A DNA stretch of 46,892 nt, from NCBI GenBank assembly GCA_026388655.1, contig JAPLJI010000058.1, positions 1 to 46,892 on the forward strand, given 5' to 3'. The first letter of the stretch is position 1. Each line of letters opens with the position of its first letter. The translations under genes were made by a program, and so were the position numbers. Below, piece by piece: positions 1-7,800 of the stretch. The notes below the pieces were generated by a model. The model saw only the letters and a list, made by a program, of their open reading frames with translations, did no database searches and was not told where the DNA came from. Source of the stretch: Pseudomonadota bacterium (GTDB lineage: Bacteria; Desulfobacterota; JAPLJL01).

Positions 1-132
1 GACCTTTTTCTCGCCTTGACCAAAGGCAAGGCCCAGGCCGCCCTGGCCGCCTCTATCTTCCACTTCCGCGAGGTTACCATCCGGCAGGCCAAGGAATACC
101 TGAAGAGCAAAGGGGTTTCGGTCAGGATTTAA
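1..132 (+). CDS. hisF: Imidazole glycerol phosphate synthase subunit HisF, C-terminal fragment
   Basis: Forty-three codons run open from the left edge to a TAA at 130-132. The peptide contains LAASIFHF followed by TIRQAKEYL and a short basic end, which is the typical C-terminus of the HisF TIM barrel (last strand and helix). HisF is the cyclase subunit that joins PRFAR and ammonia to give IGP and AICAR in histidine synthesis. The start and the catalytic aspartates lie outside the window. It converges on the minus-strand gene ending at 189, and the gap between them holds only a short-period repeat. Assignment rests on the tail alone but the motif is characteristic. Confidence 0.85.
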   Translation, partial: DLFLALTKGKAQAALAASIFHFREVTIRQAKEYLKSKGVSVRI

Positions 133-183
133 AGGGTTCAAGGCTTCAAGGCTTCTAGGCTCTTAGGCTTCCAAACTTCCTAG
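131..183 (+). repeat. Short-period (8 nt) repeat after hisF
   Basis: Directly after the hisF stop the plus strand reads units of AAGGCTTC, TAGGCTCT and TAGGCTTC with about 8-nt periodicity. It belongs to the class of stop-adjacent low-complexity tracts seen throughout this window. No hairpin with a T-run is evident. Confidence 0.6.
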
Positions 184-188
184 CTTTT

Positions 189-1697
189 TTACCGATGATA
201 ATCCGGAAGGAGCTGGAGATAATCTTCTCCGGTGATCCGGCTGGCGCAGATTATGCCCGCGTGGATGGCGGCGTCGTTGGCCGCCGCCCAGCATTCCGCC
301 GTATCCGAGGCAAAAAACAAACCTTCCACCCAGGGGCATTTCGCCCGCGGGCGGGCTTCCCCTACCTGGTCCGGGGCCTGGGCCACCGGGATCAGGCTGT
401 CGGTAACGGTCACGATCGCGAATGCCAGGTTTTTCTCGAACCCCGGATAGGACTGGCGGAAAAATCTATCCATGGCTATGTACGCGTTCCGGACCAGGTC
501 TTTCTGGTAAGTTTCCTGGTCGGTCAGGGAGCAGTAAGCGTCGATCAGCTGCATCCCCTCCGGCGCCCGGGAGGGATCCATGTTTGAGCTGGCCCAGAAA
601 CCGAGACGGACATCCCCGGTATATCCATCCTCCGCCCCCAGGACCCGGGGAACGAAGGTCATATCTTCCTTGATCACCCTGTCCTTGAGCCCGTAATAGA
701 TGCAGATCGCCCCCGCCGACCAGAAAGATTTCACCCGGCTGACAAAATCAACCGGAAAATTTTCTTCCGGGATGATCCGGAAGACATCCTTGACAGGCAG
801 GCTGCTCACGACCACGGGGGCGGGGATAAACTCGGGGTTTCCTTCCAGAAGCGCCTGCACCCCCTTGATCCGGCCCTTTTCGACCACCACCCGCATGACC
901 GGGGAGGAAACCCGGACCGCCCCCCCGTTTTCGGTCACTACCTGGGCGAGTTTCATCGGGATCTGCTGGAAGCCGGGGGCCGGAACCGTGGAGCACCCTC
1001 CCAGGGAAAACCGCTTGCCCGAGCGCGCCACCCCCCGGTTCATCAGGATATGGTCGCCGGCCGAGATCTGGTCGGGATCATTGATAGTGGCGTTCAAGGT
1101 GGCAATGACCGCGTGAAGTTCAGTCACGCCGGGACTGGCGGTTTTCATTTTCAACCACTCGGAAAAAGGCAGGATATTCATTTGGAAAGCTTCTTCAGTG
1201 GAAAGAACCACCATTTCCCGGTTTAACCTGGCCGTTTCTTCCTGGTCCCGGGCCGACATCCAGGGAAAATTGCCGCCCCGTTCGCTGCCGTTTTCCATCC
1301 GGTAAAGCCTGCCCTCGTGGAAATAGCCGGCGCTCTTAACCGGGAAGAGTTCAATCGGTTTTCCGAGTTTCTCAAGTAGGATGGCGGTCCGGCCTTTCTC
1401 GGAATGGGGCAGAACGTGGATCCCGGCCTCCAGGGTGAAACCGTGGAGAAGCTTTTCCTTCACGATCTTCTCCAGGTGCGGTTCGGAATGGAAAAACCAG
1501 GTCTTGGCCGCGCCGCGGATTAGCCTTGGGTATCGTTCCGTATCAATGCCCTCGCCGGGGAAAGAGATATCCCGGCCCCCGATCTCTTCCTCTTTTTCCA
1601 GGATCAGCACCTTTTTCCCGGCCTTCCGGGCCAGGAGCGCCCCCGCGGTTGTCCCGGCCACCCCGGCGCCGATGATGATCACGTCATAGTTTGCCAT
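189..1697 (-). CDS. FAD-dependent oxidoreductase, phytoene desaturase / retinol saturase-like
   Basis: The 502-residue protein opens with a Rossmann dinucleotide motif, VIIIGAGVAG (residues 6-15), followed by a basic strand and an ILEKEEEIGGR segment that usually binds the FAD ribose and diphosphate. Near the C-terminus, GLFFASDTAECWAAANDAAIHAG matches in style the second FAD-contacting motif of amine oxidase / CrtI-like flavoproteins (only part of this stretch is diagnostic). Length fits that superfamily. The family oxidises or reduces C-C bonds of hydrophobic substrates. It is the last gene of a seven-gene minus-strand run of CoA-ester enzymes, about 240 nt after the mutase stop. No signal peptide is seen. 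Family is clear; substrate is unknown. Confidence 0.75.
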   Translation of the reverse strand: MANYDVIIIGAGVAGTTAGALLARKAGKKVLILEKEEEIGGRDISFPGEGIDTERYPRLIRGAAKTWFFHSEPHLEKIVKEKLLHGFTLEAGIHVLPHSEKGRTAILLEKLGKPIELFPVKSAGYFHEGRLYRMENGSERGGNFPWMSARDQEETARLNREMVVLSTEEAFQMNILPFSEWLKMKTASPGVTELHAVIATLNATINDPDQISAGDHILMNRGVARSGKRFSLGGCSTVPAPGFQQIPMKLAQVVTENGGAVRVSSPVMRVVVEKGRIKGVQALLEGNPEFIPAPVVVSSLPVKDVFRIIPEENFPVDFVSRVKSFWSAGAICIYYGLKDRVIKEDMTFVPRVLGAEDGYTGDVRLGFWASSNMDPSRAPEGMQLIDAYCSLTDQETYQKDLVRNAYIAMDRFFRQSYPGFEKNLAFAIVTVTDSLIPVAQAPDQVGEARPRAKCPWVEGLFFASDTAECWAAANDAAIHAGIICASRITGEDYLQLLPDYHR

Positions 1698-1767
1698 TCA
1701 TTCCTTTCTTCGCAGCCCAGGAACGGGCCGGTTATACGCCCTGATTTGTATTCCGTTATTTTTTTTC

Positions 1768-1823
1768 GTAGGGGAGGGCTTAATGCCCTCCCTTTCGCGG
1801 GCGGGGACAAGCCCCGCCCCTAC
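1768..1823. repeat. REP-like double hairpin with GTAG / CTAC ends
   Basis: Two adjacent hairpins fill this stretch: GGGAGGGC / GCCCTCCC and GGGCGGGG / CCCCGCCC. The whole is bounded by GTAGGGG on the left and CCCCTAC on the right. GTAG at the hairpin foot is a known hallmark of REP elements mobilised by RAYT (TnpA-REP) transposases. It lies between the FAD oxidoreductase and mutase genes. No transposase is present in the window. Confidence 0.7.
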
Positions 1824-1847
1824 AAATAAACTAATTGATAATTTTTT

Positions 1848-1925
1848 CCCCCTCACCCCAACCCTCTCCTTCAGGACGAGCCTTCAGGATGAGCCTTCAG
1901 GACAAGTCCCACGAGGGGAGAGGGG
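1848..1925. repeat. CCCTCACCCC / GAGGGGAG palindromic element with three 13-nt units
   Basis: The outer arms, CCCCTCACCCC with CCTCTCC on the left and GAGGGGAGAGGGG on the right, can pair imperfectly. Inside lie three direct 13-nt units at 1868-1880, 1881-1893 and 1894-1906 (consensus CCTTCAGGAYRAG). A second copy of the element with two inner units is at about 13800-13912. It lies just past the mutase stop and may also act as a transcription barrier. Confidence 0.7.
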
Positions 1926-1934
1926 TTTTATTGT

Positions 1935-3608
1935 TTAAACGAACGGGTTTTTAACCACTTCGAACGGGTCGTAGGGATAGCCGTAAACCTGGCGAACCGT
2001 GCCGAGGACCTCGCTCAGGGTGGCCTTCGCCCTGGCCGCCTCGATCATCGCGGGAATCAGGTTAATCTTTTCCCCCTCCTCCGCCCGGCTCTTCAAATTC
2101 CTGATCGCTTCCCGGGTTTTCTTGAAATCTCGCTCGGATTTAAACCGTTTAACCCGGTTAAGCTGGATCTCCTCCGCGCCGGAAGAGATCCGGTGCACCC
2201 GGGCCTGGAAATCCTCTTCCGGGGGGATCTGGAAGGCGTTGGCCCCCACGATGATCCGTTCCCCGCTTTCCACTTCTTTCTGATACCGGAGGGCGGCTTT
2301 CTCCAGTTCTTGGTCGATCCAGCCGTTTTTTAAAACCTCCATCATCCCGCCGCGGGATTCGATCTCCTCAATGATTTTGACCGCCTCTTTTTCGATCCGG
2401 TCGGTCAATTCCTCGACATAATATGAACCTCCGAGGGGATCGGAAACGTTGGCCACCCCGGTTTCATAGGCCAGGATCTGCTGGGTGCGGATGGCCACCC
2501 GGACCGCTTCCTCGGTCGGCAGGGCGATCGGTTCGTCAAAGGAACAGCAATGGAGGGACTGGACTCCGGCCAGAACCGCCGCCAGGGCCTGATAGGCGAT
2601 CCGGACGATATTGTTCAGGGGCTGCTGGGGGACCAGGGAACAGCCCGCGGTGTGCACCCCGAAACGGAACTGGAGTGACTTTTCATCCCTGGCCCCGAAC
2701 CGCTCTTTCATGATCCGGGCCCAGAGCCTCCGGGCGGCCCGGAGCTTGGCCACTTCCTCGAACAAATCCATATGCGCCGAACAGTAAAAAGCGAGCCGGG
2801 GGCCGAATTCATCAATCTGCAAATCCCGGTCCAGCACGCCCCGGATGTAAAGCATGGCCATGGAAAAACCGAAACCGATTTCCTGGGCCGCGTTGATCCC
2901 CTGCTCCCGGAGATCGTAAAGGTTGATATTGATCGGATACCAGCGGGGCAGGTTCCGGGTGCAATATTCGACCGTATCCACCCCGGTCTTGTAAGCCAGG
3001 TCCAGGGGAGCGCTCATCCTGATCCCGCAGAAACGGGTATGGATCGGATCGTTCTGGGTGGTGCCGGAGAGTTTTCCGATCTCCAATCCCCGGGATTCCG
3101 CCATCGCCAGGTACTGGGCCAGGACCACCGGGGTAATACAGGAACTGATAATCAGGGAAACGCTGATCTTTTCAACCGGGATTCCGGAGAAAATATCCTC
3201 CACGTCCGAAATGGAAGAGATCGGCACCCCCTGGACCCCGATCTCCCCCCGGGCCCGGGGATGATCCGAATCCAGTCCCAGGTTGGTCGGGACATCAATG
3301 ATTACGTTAAGCCCCCCCGAACCCTCAGTGATCAGGAACTTGAGGCGCTCATTGGTATCCATCGGGGTTCCGAACCCGGTCACCTCCCTCCGGGTCCAGT
3401 AACGCCCCCGGTACATATCCCGGTATATCCCCCGGGTAAAGGGAAACCTCCCCGGGTCGGCTATATCGCGTTCGTAATCGAGCCCGGCCGAGTCCTCCGG
3501 ACGGTAGAATTCCTTGACCGGGAAACCGGACCAGGTCTCGGGTTTTTTATGTTTCTCCCGGTAGGATTCCTCAATCTTTTCAATGTTTTTTTTGTGAGAA
3601 TCTGCCAA
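1935..3608 (-). CDS. Divergent cobalamin-dependent acyl-CoA mutase, large (catalytic) subunit
   Basis: The 557-residue protein aligns over its length with the TIM-barrel subunit of methylmalonyl-CoA mutase: YRDMYRGRYWTRREV, GLDSDHPRA, TTQND, EVAKLRAARRLWARIM, TAGCSL, NNIVR, DPLGGSYYVE. There is no C-terminal B12-binding domain, so a separate small subunit is expected, yet none is in the window. Three hallmark residues differ. The position of Tyr89 (P. shermanii numbering) is Val76, Arg207 aligns with Lys207, and the base-off His244 of SGYH is Asp232 in NLYD. Arg and Tyr normally bind the substrate carboxylate, so methylmalonyl-CoA is unlikely as substrate. The TTG start at 3608 is preceded by AAGGA at a 7-nt spacing. 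It follows the amidohydrolase gene. Family is sure, reaction unknown. Confidence 0.85.
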   Translation of the reverse strand: MADSHKKNIEKIEESYREKHKKPETWSGFPVKEFYRPEDSAGLDYERDIADPGRFPFTRGIYRDMYRGRYWTRREVTGFGTPMDTNERLKFLITEGSGGLNVIIDVPTNLGLDSDHPRARGEIGVQGVPISSISDVEDIFSGIPVEKISVSLIISSCITPVVLAQYLAMAESRGLEIGKLSGTTQNDPIHTRFCGIRMSAPLDLAYKTGVDTVEYCTRNLPRWYPININLYDLREQGINAAQEIGFGFSMAMLYIRGVLDRDLQIDEFGPRLAFYCSAHMDLFEEVAKLRAARRLWARIMKERFGARDEKSLQFRFGVHTAGCSLVPQQPLNNIVRIAYQALAAVLAGVQSLHCCSFDEPIALPTEEAVRVAIRTQQILAYETGVANVSDPLGGSYYVEELTDRIEKEAVKIIEEIESRGGMMEVLKNGWIDQELEKAALRYQKEVESGERIIVGANAFQIPPEEDFQARVHRISSGAEEIQLNRVKRFKSERDFKKTREAIRNLKSRAEEGEKINLIPAMIEAARAKATLSEVLGTVRQVYGYPYDPFEVVKNPFV

Positions 3609-3623
3609 AATATTTTCCTTAAT

Positions 3624-3643
3624 TATCAGTATTTTAACTGATA
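3624..3643 (-). promoter_or_regulatory. Inverted repeat in the mutase leader
   Basis: TATCAGT and ACTGATA form a perfect 7-bp dyad around a 6-nt AT-only loop, placed just upstream of the mutase ribosome-binding site in an AT-rich 79-nt gap. It could be an operator half-site pair or a leader hairpin. No convincing -35/-10 pair accompanies it, so the role is open. Confidence 0.35.
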
Positions 3644-3687
3644 TTATCTAATTACATATATTAACTTTTTATTCGAGACTATTACGG

Positions 3688-4533
3688 TCAAAGATTGAAA
3701 ACCTTCTTGGCCGAACTGAAGAGATACTCATCCCGGGCTTTATCCTTCAAATTCAAGCCGGCGATGGCGGGAAGAGCATTCTCGTATAGCACCACCGGGT
3801 GGGTCGATCCGAACATAACTTTTCCTATCCCCCGGGTGTTCATAAAACGGACCAGGGAGGGATCAAGATACTTTGGATGGTGGCCGGCGGTACCGATATA
3901 TACGTTCGGATGTTTCCAGGCCGCCGCGATCGCCTCCTCCACCCAGGGCCACCCGGTATGGGATGCAACAATCTTGAGCTCCGGAAAATAAAGGGCGATA
4001 TCATCCACCAGGACCGGCTGGGCGTACTTGCTCGGCAGAAATTCCGCCGAATGCCCGACCTGCATTACCACCGGAACCCCGAGCTCAGCGCACTTGGCGT
4101 AAAAGGGATAATATTCCCGATCGTTCAGGTAAAGCTCGAATCCATAGGTATGAAGGTGGGCCCCGATAAAACCGTATTTGGTCACGGCTTTTTCCAGCTC
4201 TTTTACCCCTTCCATCCGCATCTCCGGGTTTATCCCGTAAAGACCCTTAAGGCGATTGGGATAGGCGCCGACCGCTTCGGCCATCTCCTCCACCGAAAAG
4301 TCCCACATGAGCTTCTTCCGCTTGAAAGACTTCATCCGGAAAGCAGGGACAATTACCACGTCCATCCCGGTTCTGTCCATCATCGCGACGAAATCTTTCG
4401 GGGAAAGCCCCTTGATCCGATCTTCCATCCGCCACCACCTGACGAGATCGTGCATCTCGGGGTCCTCGATGAACCCCTTGTGCCTCATCTCCGGGGTAAA
4501 AGGGTTGCACCAGTAATCAATCGCTCCAGGCAT
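3688..4533 (-). CDS. Amidohydrolase_2 (ACMSD-like) TIM-barrel protein with degenerate metal site
   Basis: The 281-residue protein follows the amidohydrolase_2 plan: an ID start, NRLKGLYGINPE, QVGHS, ASHTGWPWVEE, PNVYIGT and a closing KVMFGSTHP. The family usually holds a metal through an N-terminal HxH, a mid-barrel His and a late Asp (FGSD). Here the HxH position reads W8-C9-N10 and the late Asp is Thr244. His161 (VGHS) and His192 (SHTGW) are kept. Family members decarboxylate or hydrolyse via the metal, so this member probably acts differently or has another ligand set. It lies between the acyl-CoA dehydrogenase and the mutase gene in the same direction. Fold is confident, activity is not. 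Confidence 0.75.
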   Translation of the reverse strand: MPGAIDYWCNPFTPEMRHKGFIEDPEMHDLVRWWRMEDRIKGLSPKDFVAMMDRTGMDVVIVPAFRMKSFKRKKLMWDFSVEEMAEAVGAYPNRLKGLYGINPEMRMEGVKELEKAVTKYGFIGAHLHTYGFELYLNDREYYPFYAKCAELGVPVVMQVGHSAEFLPSKYAQPVLVDDIALYFPELKIVASHTGWPWVEEAIAAAWKHPNVYIGTAGHHPKYLDPSLVRFMNTRGIGKVMFGSTHPVVLYENALPAIAGLNLKDKARDEYLFSSAKKVFNL

Positions 4534-4621
4534 TGTTATCCTCCATCTGTAAATTCAAAACCCCAATGACCAAGCACCTACAGTTAATTTCAAATTTCTA
4601 ATTTGGTATTTTGGTTATTAA

Positions 4622-4728
4622 GTTATTCGGTTGCGGTTACGCAGCTCGTTTCGGTTGAGTTTTACGGTTGCGGTTTAAAAGCCGAAAGACGTAACCGATT
4701 GACTAAACGAGCAGCGCAACCTAATAAC
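4622..4728. repeat. Long imperfect palindrome between amidohydrolase and dehydrogenase genes
   Basis: The left arm, beginning GTTATTCGGTTGCGG and running to CGTTTCGGTT at 4656, recurs inverted at about 4693-4728, with central mismatches. The loop carries further GGTTGCGGTTT. It lies downstream of the acyl-CoA dehydrogenase stop and may be a palindromic mobile repeat or a terminator-like fold. The rest of the 228-nt gap shows no gene. Confidence 0.5.
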
Positions 4729-4761
4729 GCAACCCGCAGATTTTAAACTCTTCATGAGAAT

Positions 4762-5916
4762 TCAGATGTTTTCCTGGTAACGTTTTAACAAATCCTTAGC
4801 CACGATGACCCGCTGGATCTGGTTGGTTCCCTCGAAGATCTGAATGACCTTGGCGTCCCGCATCATTCGCTCCACCGGGTAATCCTTGGTATATCCGTAT
4901 CCGCCGAGGATCTGCACCGCGTCGGTGGTCACCTGCATCGCGGTATCCGAGGCCAGGCATTTGGCCATGGAGGCCATCGGGGTCAGCCCGGTTTTCCCCT
5001 CGTCCATCTCCAGGGCCGTCCGGTAAATGAGGGACCGGCTGGCTTCGATCCCGATCGCCATGTCCGCCAGGATGAATTGGATCCCCTGGAAACCGGCGAT
5101 GGCTTCCCCGAACTGCACCCTCTGGCTCGCGTACTTGACGGAATACTCCATCGCCCCCTGGGCCAGTCCGAGAGCCATAGCCGCCACCAAAATCCGGGTG
5201 TCAGTCAGCCCGGAGAGAACCAGGTCCCAGCCGGTGTCTTCGTCGCTCAGCTTGTTATCAAAAGGAACAAAGGCGTCTTCCAGAACCAGGTCGGTGGTGG
5301 GCGAGCCCCTCATGCCCATCTTTTTCTCCACCTTCCCCACCGAAAGACCCGGGGTATTCTTCTCTATAAAAAAAGCGATTATTCCCTTTTTCTTTTTCTC
5401 GGGATCGATTGTACCGAAAATGGTAAAACCATCGGCAACACTCCCGCTGGTGATGAAGCACTTCCTGCCGGAGAGAAAATAGCCGTTTTTCCCCCGGGTC
5501 ACCCGGGTCTTGATCGCGGCGGCGTCCGAACCGGCTTCCGGCTCGGTCAGGGCGAACCCGATCAGGTAATTCCCGGCCCCGACCTGGGGGAGAATCCGCT
5601 GGCGGACCAGCGGGCCGGCCCCGTTAAGAAATGGTGTAAGACCCGCCTGGTGATTGGCCAGGAGCAGGGCCGCGCTGGCGTCCACCCGGGAAACCTCTTC
5701 GATTACCCGGCATAAAAGCGCCATCCGGGAGGGAATCCCTCCGAAACTCTCAGGGACCCGGAGGCGGAAAAGGCCGTTTTCCGCGAAAAGTTTACGGATA
5801 TCTTCGGGAAATTCCTGGGCTTCGTCCACCGCGGCGGACCGGGGCGCGACCTTTTCCGCGCAAATCCGGCGGACCGTGTCCAGGATCAGCTTTTCGGTCT
5901 CGGAAGGTTCAAACAT
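4762..5916 (-). CDS. Acyl-CoA dehydrogenase
   Basis: This 384-residue flavoprotein has the standard length and motifs of the acyl-CoA dehydrogenase family. [12 protein letters not shown] is the first signature, contacting FAD and substrate. [19 protein letters not shown] comes next, and [10 protein letters not shown] carries the usual catalytic base, Glu362. It would insert an alpha,beta double bond into an acyl-CoA and pass electrons to ETF, which is not in the window. It sits in the catabolic run between the BadH-like SDR and the amidohydrolase gene. In alicyclic acid degradation a homologous enzyme (AliB / BadJ class) starts the ring-oxidation sequence. Substrate specificity cannot be read here. 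Confidence 0.92.
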   Translation of the reverse strand: MFEPSETEKLILDTVRRICAEKVAPRSAAVDEAQEFPEDIRKLFAENGLFRLRVPESFGGIPSRMALLCRVIEEVSRVDASAALLLANHQAGLTPFLNGAGPLVRQRILPQVGAGNYLIGFALTEPEAGSDAAAIKTRVTRGKNGYFLSGRKCFITSGSVADGFTIFGTIDPEKKKKGIIAFFIEKNTPGLSVGKVEKKMGMRGSPTTDLVLEDAFVPFDNKLSDEDTGWDLVLSGLTDTRILVAAMALGLAQGAMEYSVKYASQRVQFGEAIAGFQGIQFILADMAIGIEASRSLIYRTALEMDEGKTGLTPMASMAKCLASDTAMQVTTDAVQILGGYGYTKDYPVERMMRDAKVIQIFEGTNQIQRVIVAKDLLKRYQENI

Positions 5917-5926
5917 TTACAAGTCT

Positions 5927-6036
5927 CTGGTCTCTGGTTTCCGGTCTCTGGTCTCTGGTTTATGTTTTGGAACTTTGGTCTTTGAGCTTTAAACCTTGAA
6001 CCTTGAACCTTGAACTTTGAACCTTAAACCTTTTCA
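5927..6036 (-). repeat. Heptanucleotide repeat tract after the SDR gene
   Basis: Two period-7 blocks fill the gap. The left block reads GGTCTCT, GGTTTCC, GGTCTCT, GGTCTCT on the plus strand. The right block, in the sense of the SDR gene, is repeated AAGGTTC beginning 4 nt past the stop codon. No gene or clear terminator is present. Confidence 0.75.
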
Positions 6037-6040
6037 TCGT

Positions 6041-6787
6041 TCATCCCGCCATCGTCAGCCCGCCGCTGACGCTCATCACCTGGCCGGTAATGTAATTGGA
6101 CAGCGGCGAGGCGAAAAACAGGACCGCGTCAGCGATCTCTTCCGGCCTGGCCACCCGCCGGAAAGGAATAGCTTTTTCCAGGGCCTGGACCACCTTGTCC
6201 GGCTGGGCCCGTAGAAGCGGAGTATCCGTCGGGCCCGGGCATATACTGTTCACGTTGATATTGTATCTGGCCACTTCCCGGGCCAGGGACTTGGAAAATG
6301 CGATCACCCCTCCCTTGGCCCCGGCATAAACGGTTTCCCCCAGGCTTCCCACCCGTCCGGCGTCGCTGGCGATATTCACGATCTTCCCCGCCTGTCTCTC
6401 GATCATCGGGTCCAGAACCGCCCGGGAGCAATGGATCACCCCCATCAGGTTGATCGCGATAACCTTATTCCAGAATTCCGGCTTGGTCTCGACAAAAGGC
6501 TGGATCTGGTCCCAACCCGCGTTATTCACCAGGATCTGAGCGTTACCCAGGGATTCCGTTGCTCTCCTGGTCGCTTCCTCCACTGACTTCCATTCCGCCA
6601 CGTCAACCTTGAAGGCCTCCGCTTTCCGGGAAAGCTTCCGGATTTCCTGGACCGTGGCCTGGGCATTCTCAAAATTCAGATCAAAAACGGCCACCTCCGC
6701 CCCGGATTCCGCCAGTTTCAAGCAAATCGCCTTCCCGATCCCCTGCCCTCCGCCGGTCACGATTGCTACTTTACCTTTTAAGTCCAT
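6041..6787 (-). CDS. SDR dehydrogenase resembling BadH (2-hydroxycyclohexanecarboxyl-CoA dehydrogenase)
   Basis: The 248-residue classical SDR has TGGGQGIG (11-18), an acidic D36 after strand 2 that favours NAD over NADP, NNAG (88-91), and the catalytic set S141, Y154, K158. From memory, several stretches match Rhodopseudomonas BadH closely: NNAGWD, VNIASDAGRVGS, CPGPTDTPLL and SVSGGLTM at the C-terminus. BadH oxidises the beta-hydroxyl of a cyclic CoA ester to the ketone before ring opening. The gene lies between an enoyl-CoA hydratase and an acyl-CoA dehydrogenase gene, as such a route needs. Class is certain. The BadH-like specificity is an inference, since many 3-hydroxyacyl-CoA SDRs look similar. 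Confidence 0.85.
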   Translation of the reverse strand: MDLKGKVAIVTGGGQGIGKAICLKLAESGAEVAVFDLNFENAQATVQEIRKLSRKAEAFKVDVAEWKSVEEATRRATESLGNAQILVNNAGWDQIQPFVETKPEFWNKVIAINLMGVIHCSRAVLDPMIERQAGKIVNIASDAGRVGSLGETVYAGAKGGVIAFSKSLAREVARYNINVNSICPGPTDTPLLRAQPDKVVQALEKAIPFRRVARPEEIADAVLFFASPLSNYITGQVMSVSGGLTMAG

Positions 6788-6866
6788 ATGTCCCTCCCGC
6801 TGAATTTCTTGTTTCGGTTTTCTGGTTTTGGGTTTAGAGTTTGCTTTGAACTTTGGGCTTAATTAT

Positions 6867-7661
6867 TTATTTTCCTTTAAATTGAGGTTTTCTTTTGTTC
6901 ACAAAAGCGTCCAGTCCTTCCCGGGCGTCCCCGGTCCGGAGCACCTCCAGGAATTCCTTAAGTTCAAGCTTCAGCCCGTCCTGGATGGGCAGATCCAACC
7001 CGATGCGGACGCATTTTTTTATCGCCGCGATGGCCAGGGAAGCCCGCCCCGCCAGTTCGCCGGCGAATTTCAGACTCTCGGCCCGGAGCGCCTCCGGCTC
7101 GTAAACCCGGTGGACCAGGCCGACCGCCAGGGCCTCGTCCGCGGAGAGGGCCTTGCCCATAATCATAAGTTCCAAAGCCCTAGCCTTGCCGATCACCCGG
7201 GAAAGGCGCTGGGTCCCACCCGCCGCCGGGAAAAGGCCGATGTTGGCCTCGGGCAGACCGACCGTCGCTTTCCCCCGGGACATGAAGCGGAAGTCACAGG
7301 CGAGGGCGAATTCCAGACCCCCTCCCAGGGCGTGGCCGCTGATCACCGCGATGGTCGGCTGGGGCAAAGCCTCGAAACGGCTGGTAACCTGCTGGAGGCG
7401 GGAATCGTAATTATCCATAAATTTTACCAGTTCCTCTCCCTCACGGGCATGCATCATTTTTATATCCGCCCCGGCGATGAAGACCTTCTCCACTTCGCTT
7501 ATGATCGCCACGGCCCGGACATCCTTGTTCTTCTCCAATCGGTCCAGGACCCGGTGAAACTCCTCCACCAGCTCCAGGTCCAGGGCATTGGCCGGCGGCC
7601 GGTTCAGGATCAGCCTGGCCACCGCCTGTTCGGTTTCCACCCGGATATAATCTTTAGTCAT
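6867..7661 (-). CDS. Enoyl-CoA hydratase (crotonase family, both catalytic Glu present)
   Basis: The 264-residue protein has the crotonase fold signatures: IAGADIKMM for the oxyanion hole and GGGLEFALACD plus VGLPEANIGLFPAAGGTQRL. Glu117 and Glu138 align with the two glutamates (Glu144 and Glu164 of rat crotonase) that add water across the enoyl double bond. The C-terminal REGLDAFVNKRKPQF motif is also typical. It would hydrate the product of the neighbouring acyl-CoA dehydrogenase, and the SDR downstream could oxidise the alcohol formed. The gap to the SDR is 79 nt. BadK, the cyclohex-1-ene-carboxyl-CoA hydratase, belongs to the same class. Confidence 0.9.
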   Translation of the reverse strand: MTKDYIRVETEQAVARLILNRPPANALDLELVEEFHRVLDRLEKNKDVRAVAIISEVEKVFIAGADIKMMHAREGEELVKFMDNYDSRLQQVTSRFEALPQPTIAVISGHALGGGLEFALACDFRFMSRGKATVGLPEANIGLFPAAGGTQRLSRVIGKARALELMIMGKALSADEALAVGLVHRVYEPEALRAESLKFAGELAGRASLAIAAIKKCVRIGLDLPIQDGLKLELKEFLEVLRTGDAREGLDAFVNKRKPQFKGK

Positions 7662-7677
7662 GGCTGCGCCTCTTACA

Positions 7678-7800
7678 GTGTCGGTGTCGGTGTCAGTGTC
7701 AGTATTTTCACTCGAGACTCGCAGGCTAAAGCCTGCGGTTACCCTTTTTTTCCCTTCCTTCTAACCCTGAACCTCTGAACCGTGAACCTTGAACCCTGTT
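7678..7800 (-). repeat. Short-period repeats between the two crotonase-family genes
   Basis: At 7678-7706 the plus strand repeats GTCGGT then GTCAGT with a 6-nt period. At 7755-7800, in the sense of the upstream gene, GGTTCAAGGTTCACGGTTCAG starts about 6 nt after its stop with a period near 7-8 nt. These two tracts take up most of the 139-nt gap. Confidence 0.65.

Noticed and set aside
5927-6036. Possible CRISPR array because of regular repeats
   Set aside because: Units are 7 nt with no unique spacers of 25-40 nt, and no cas gene is near.
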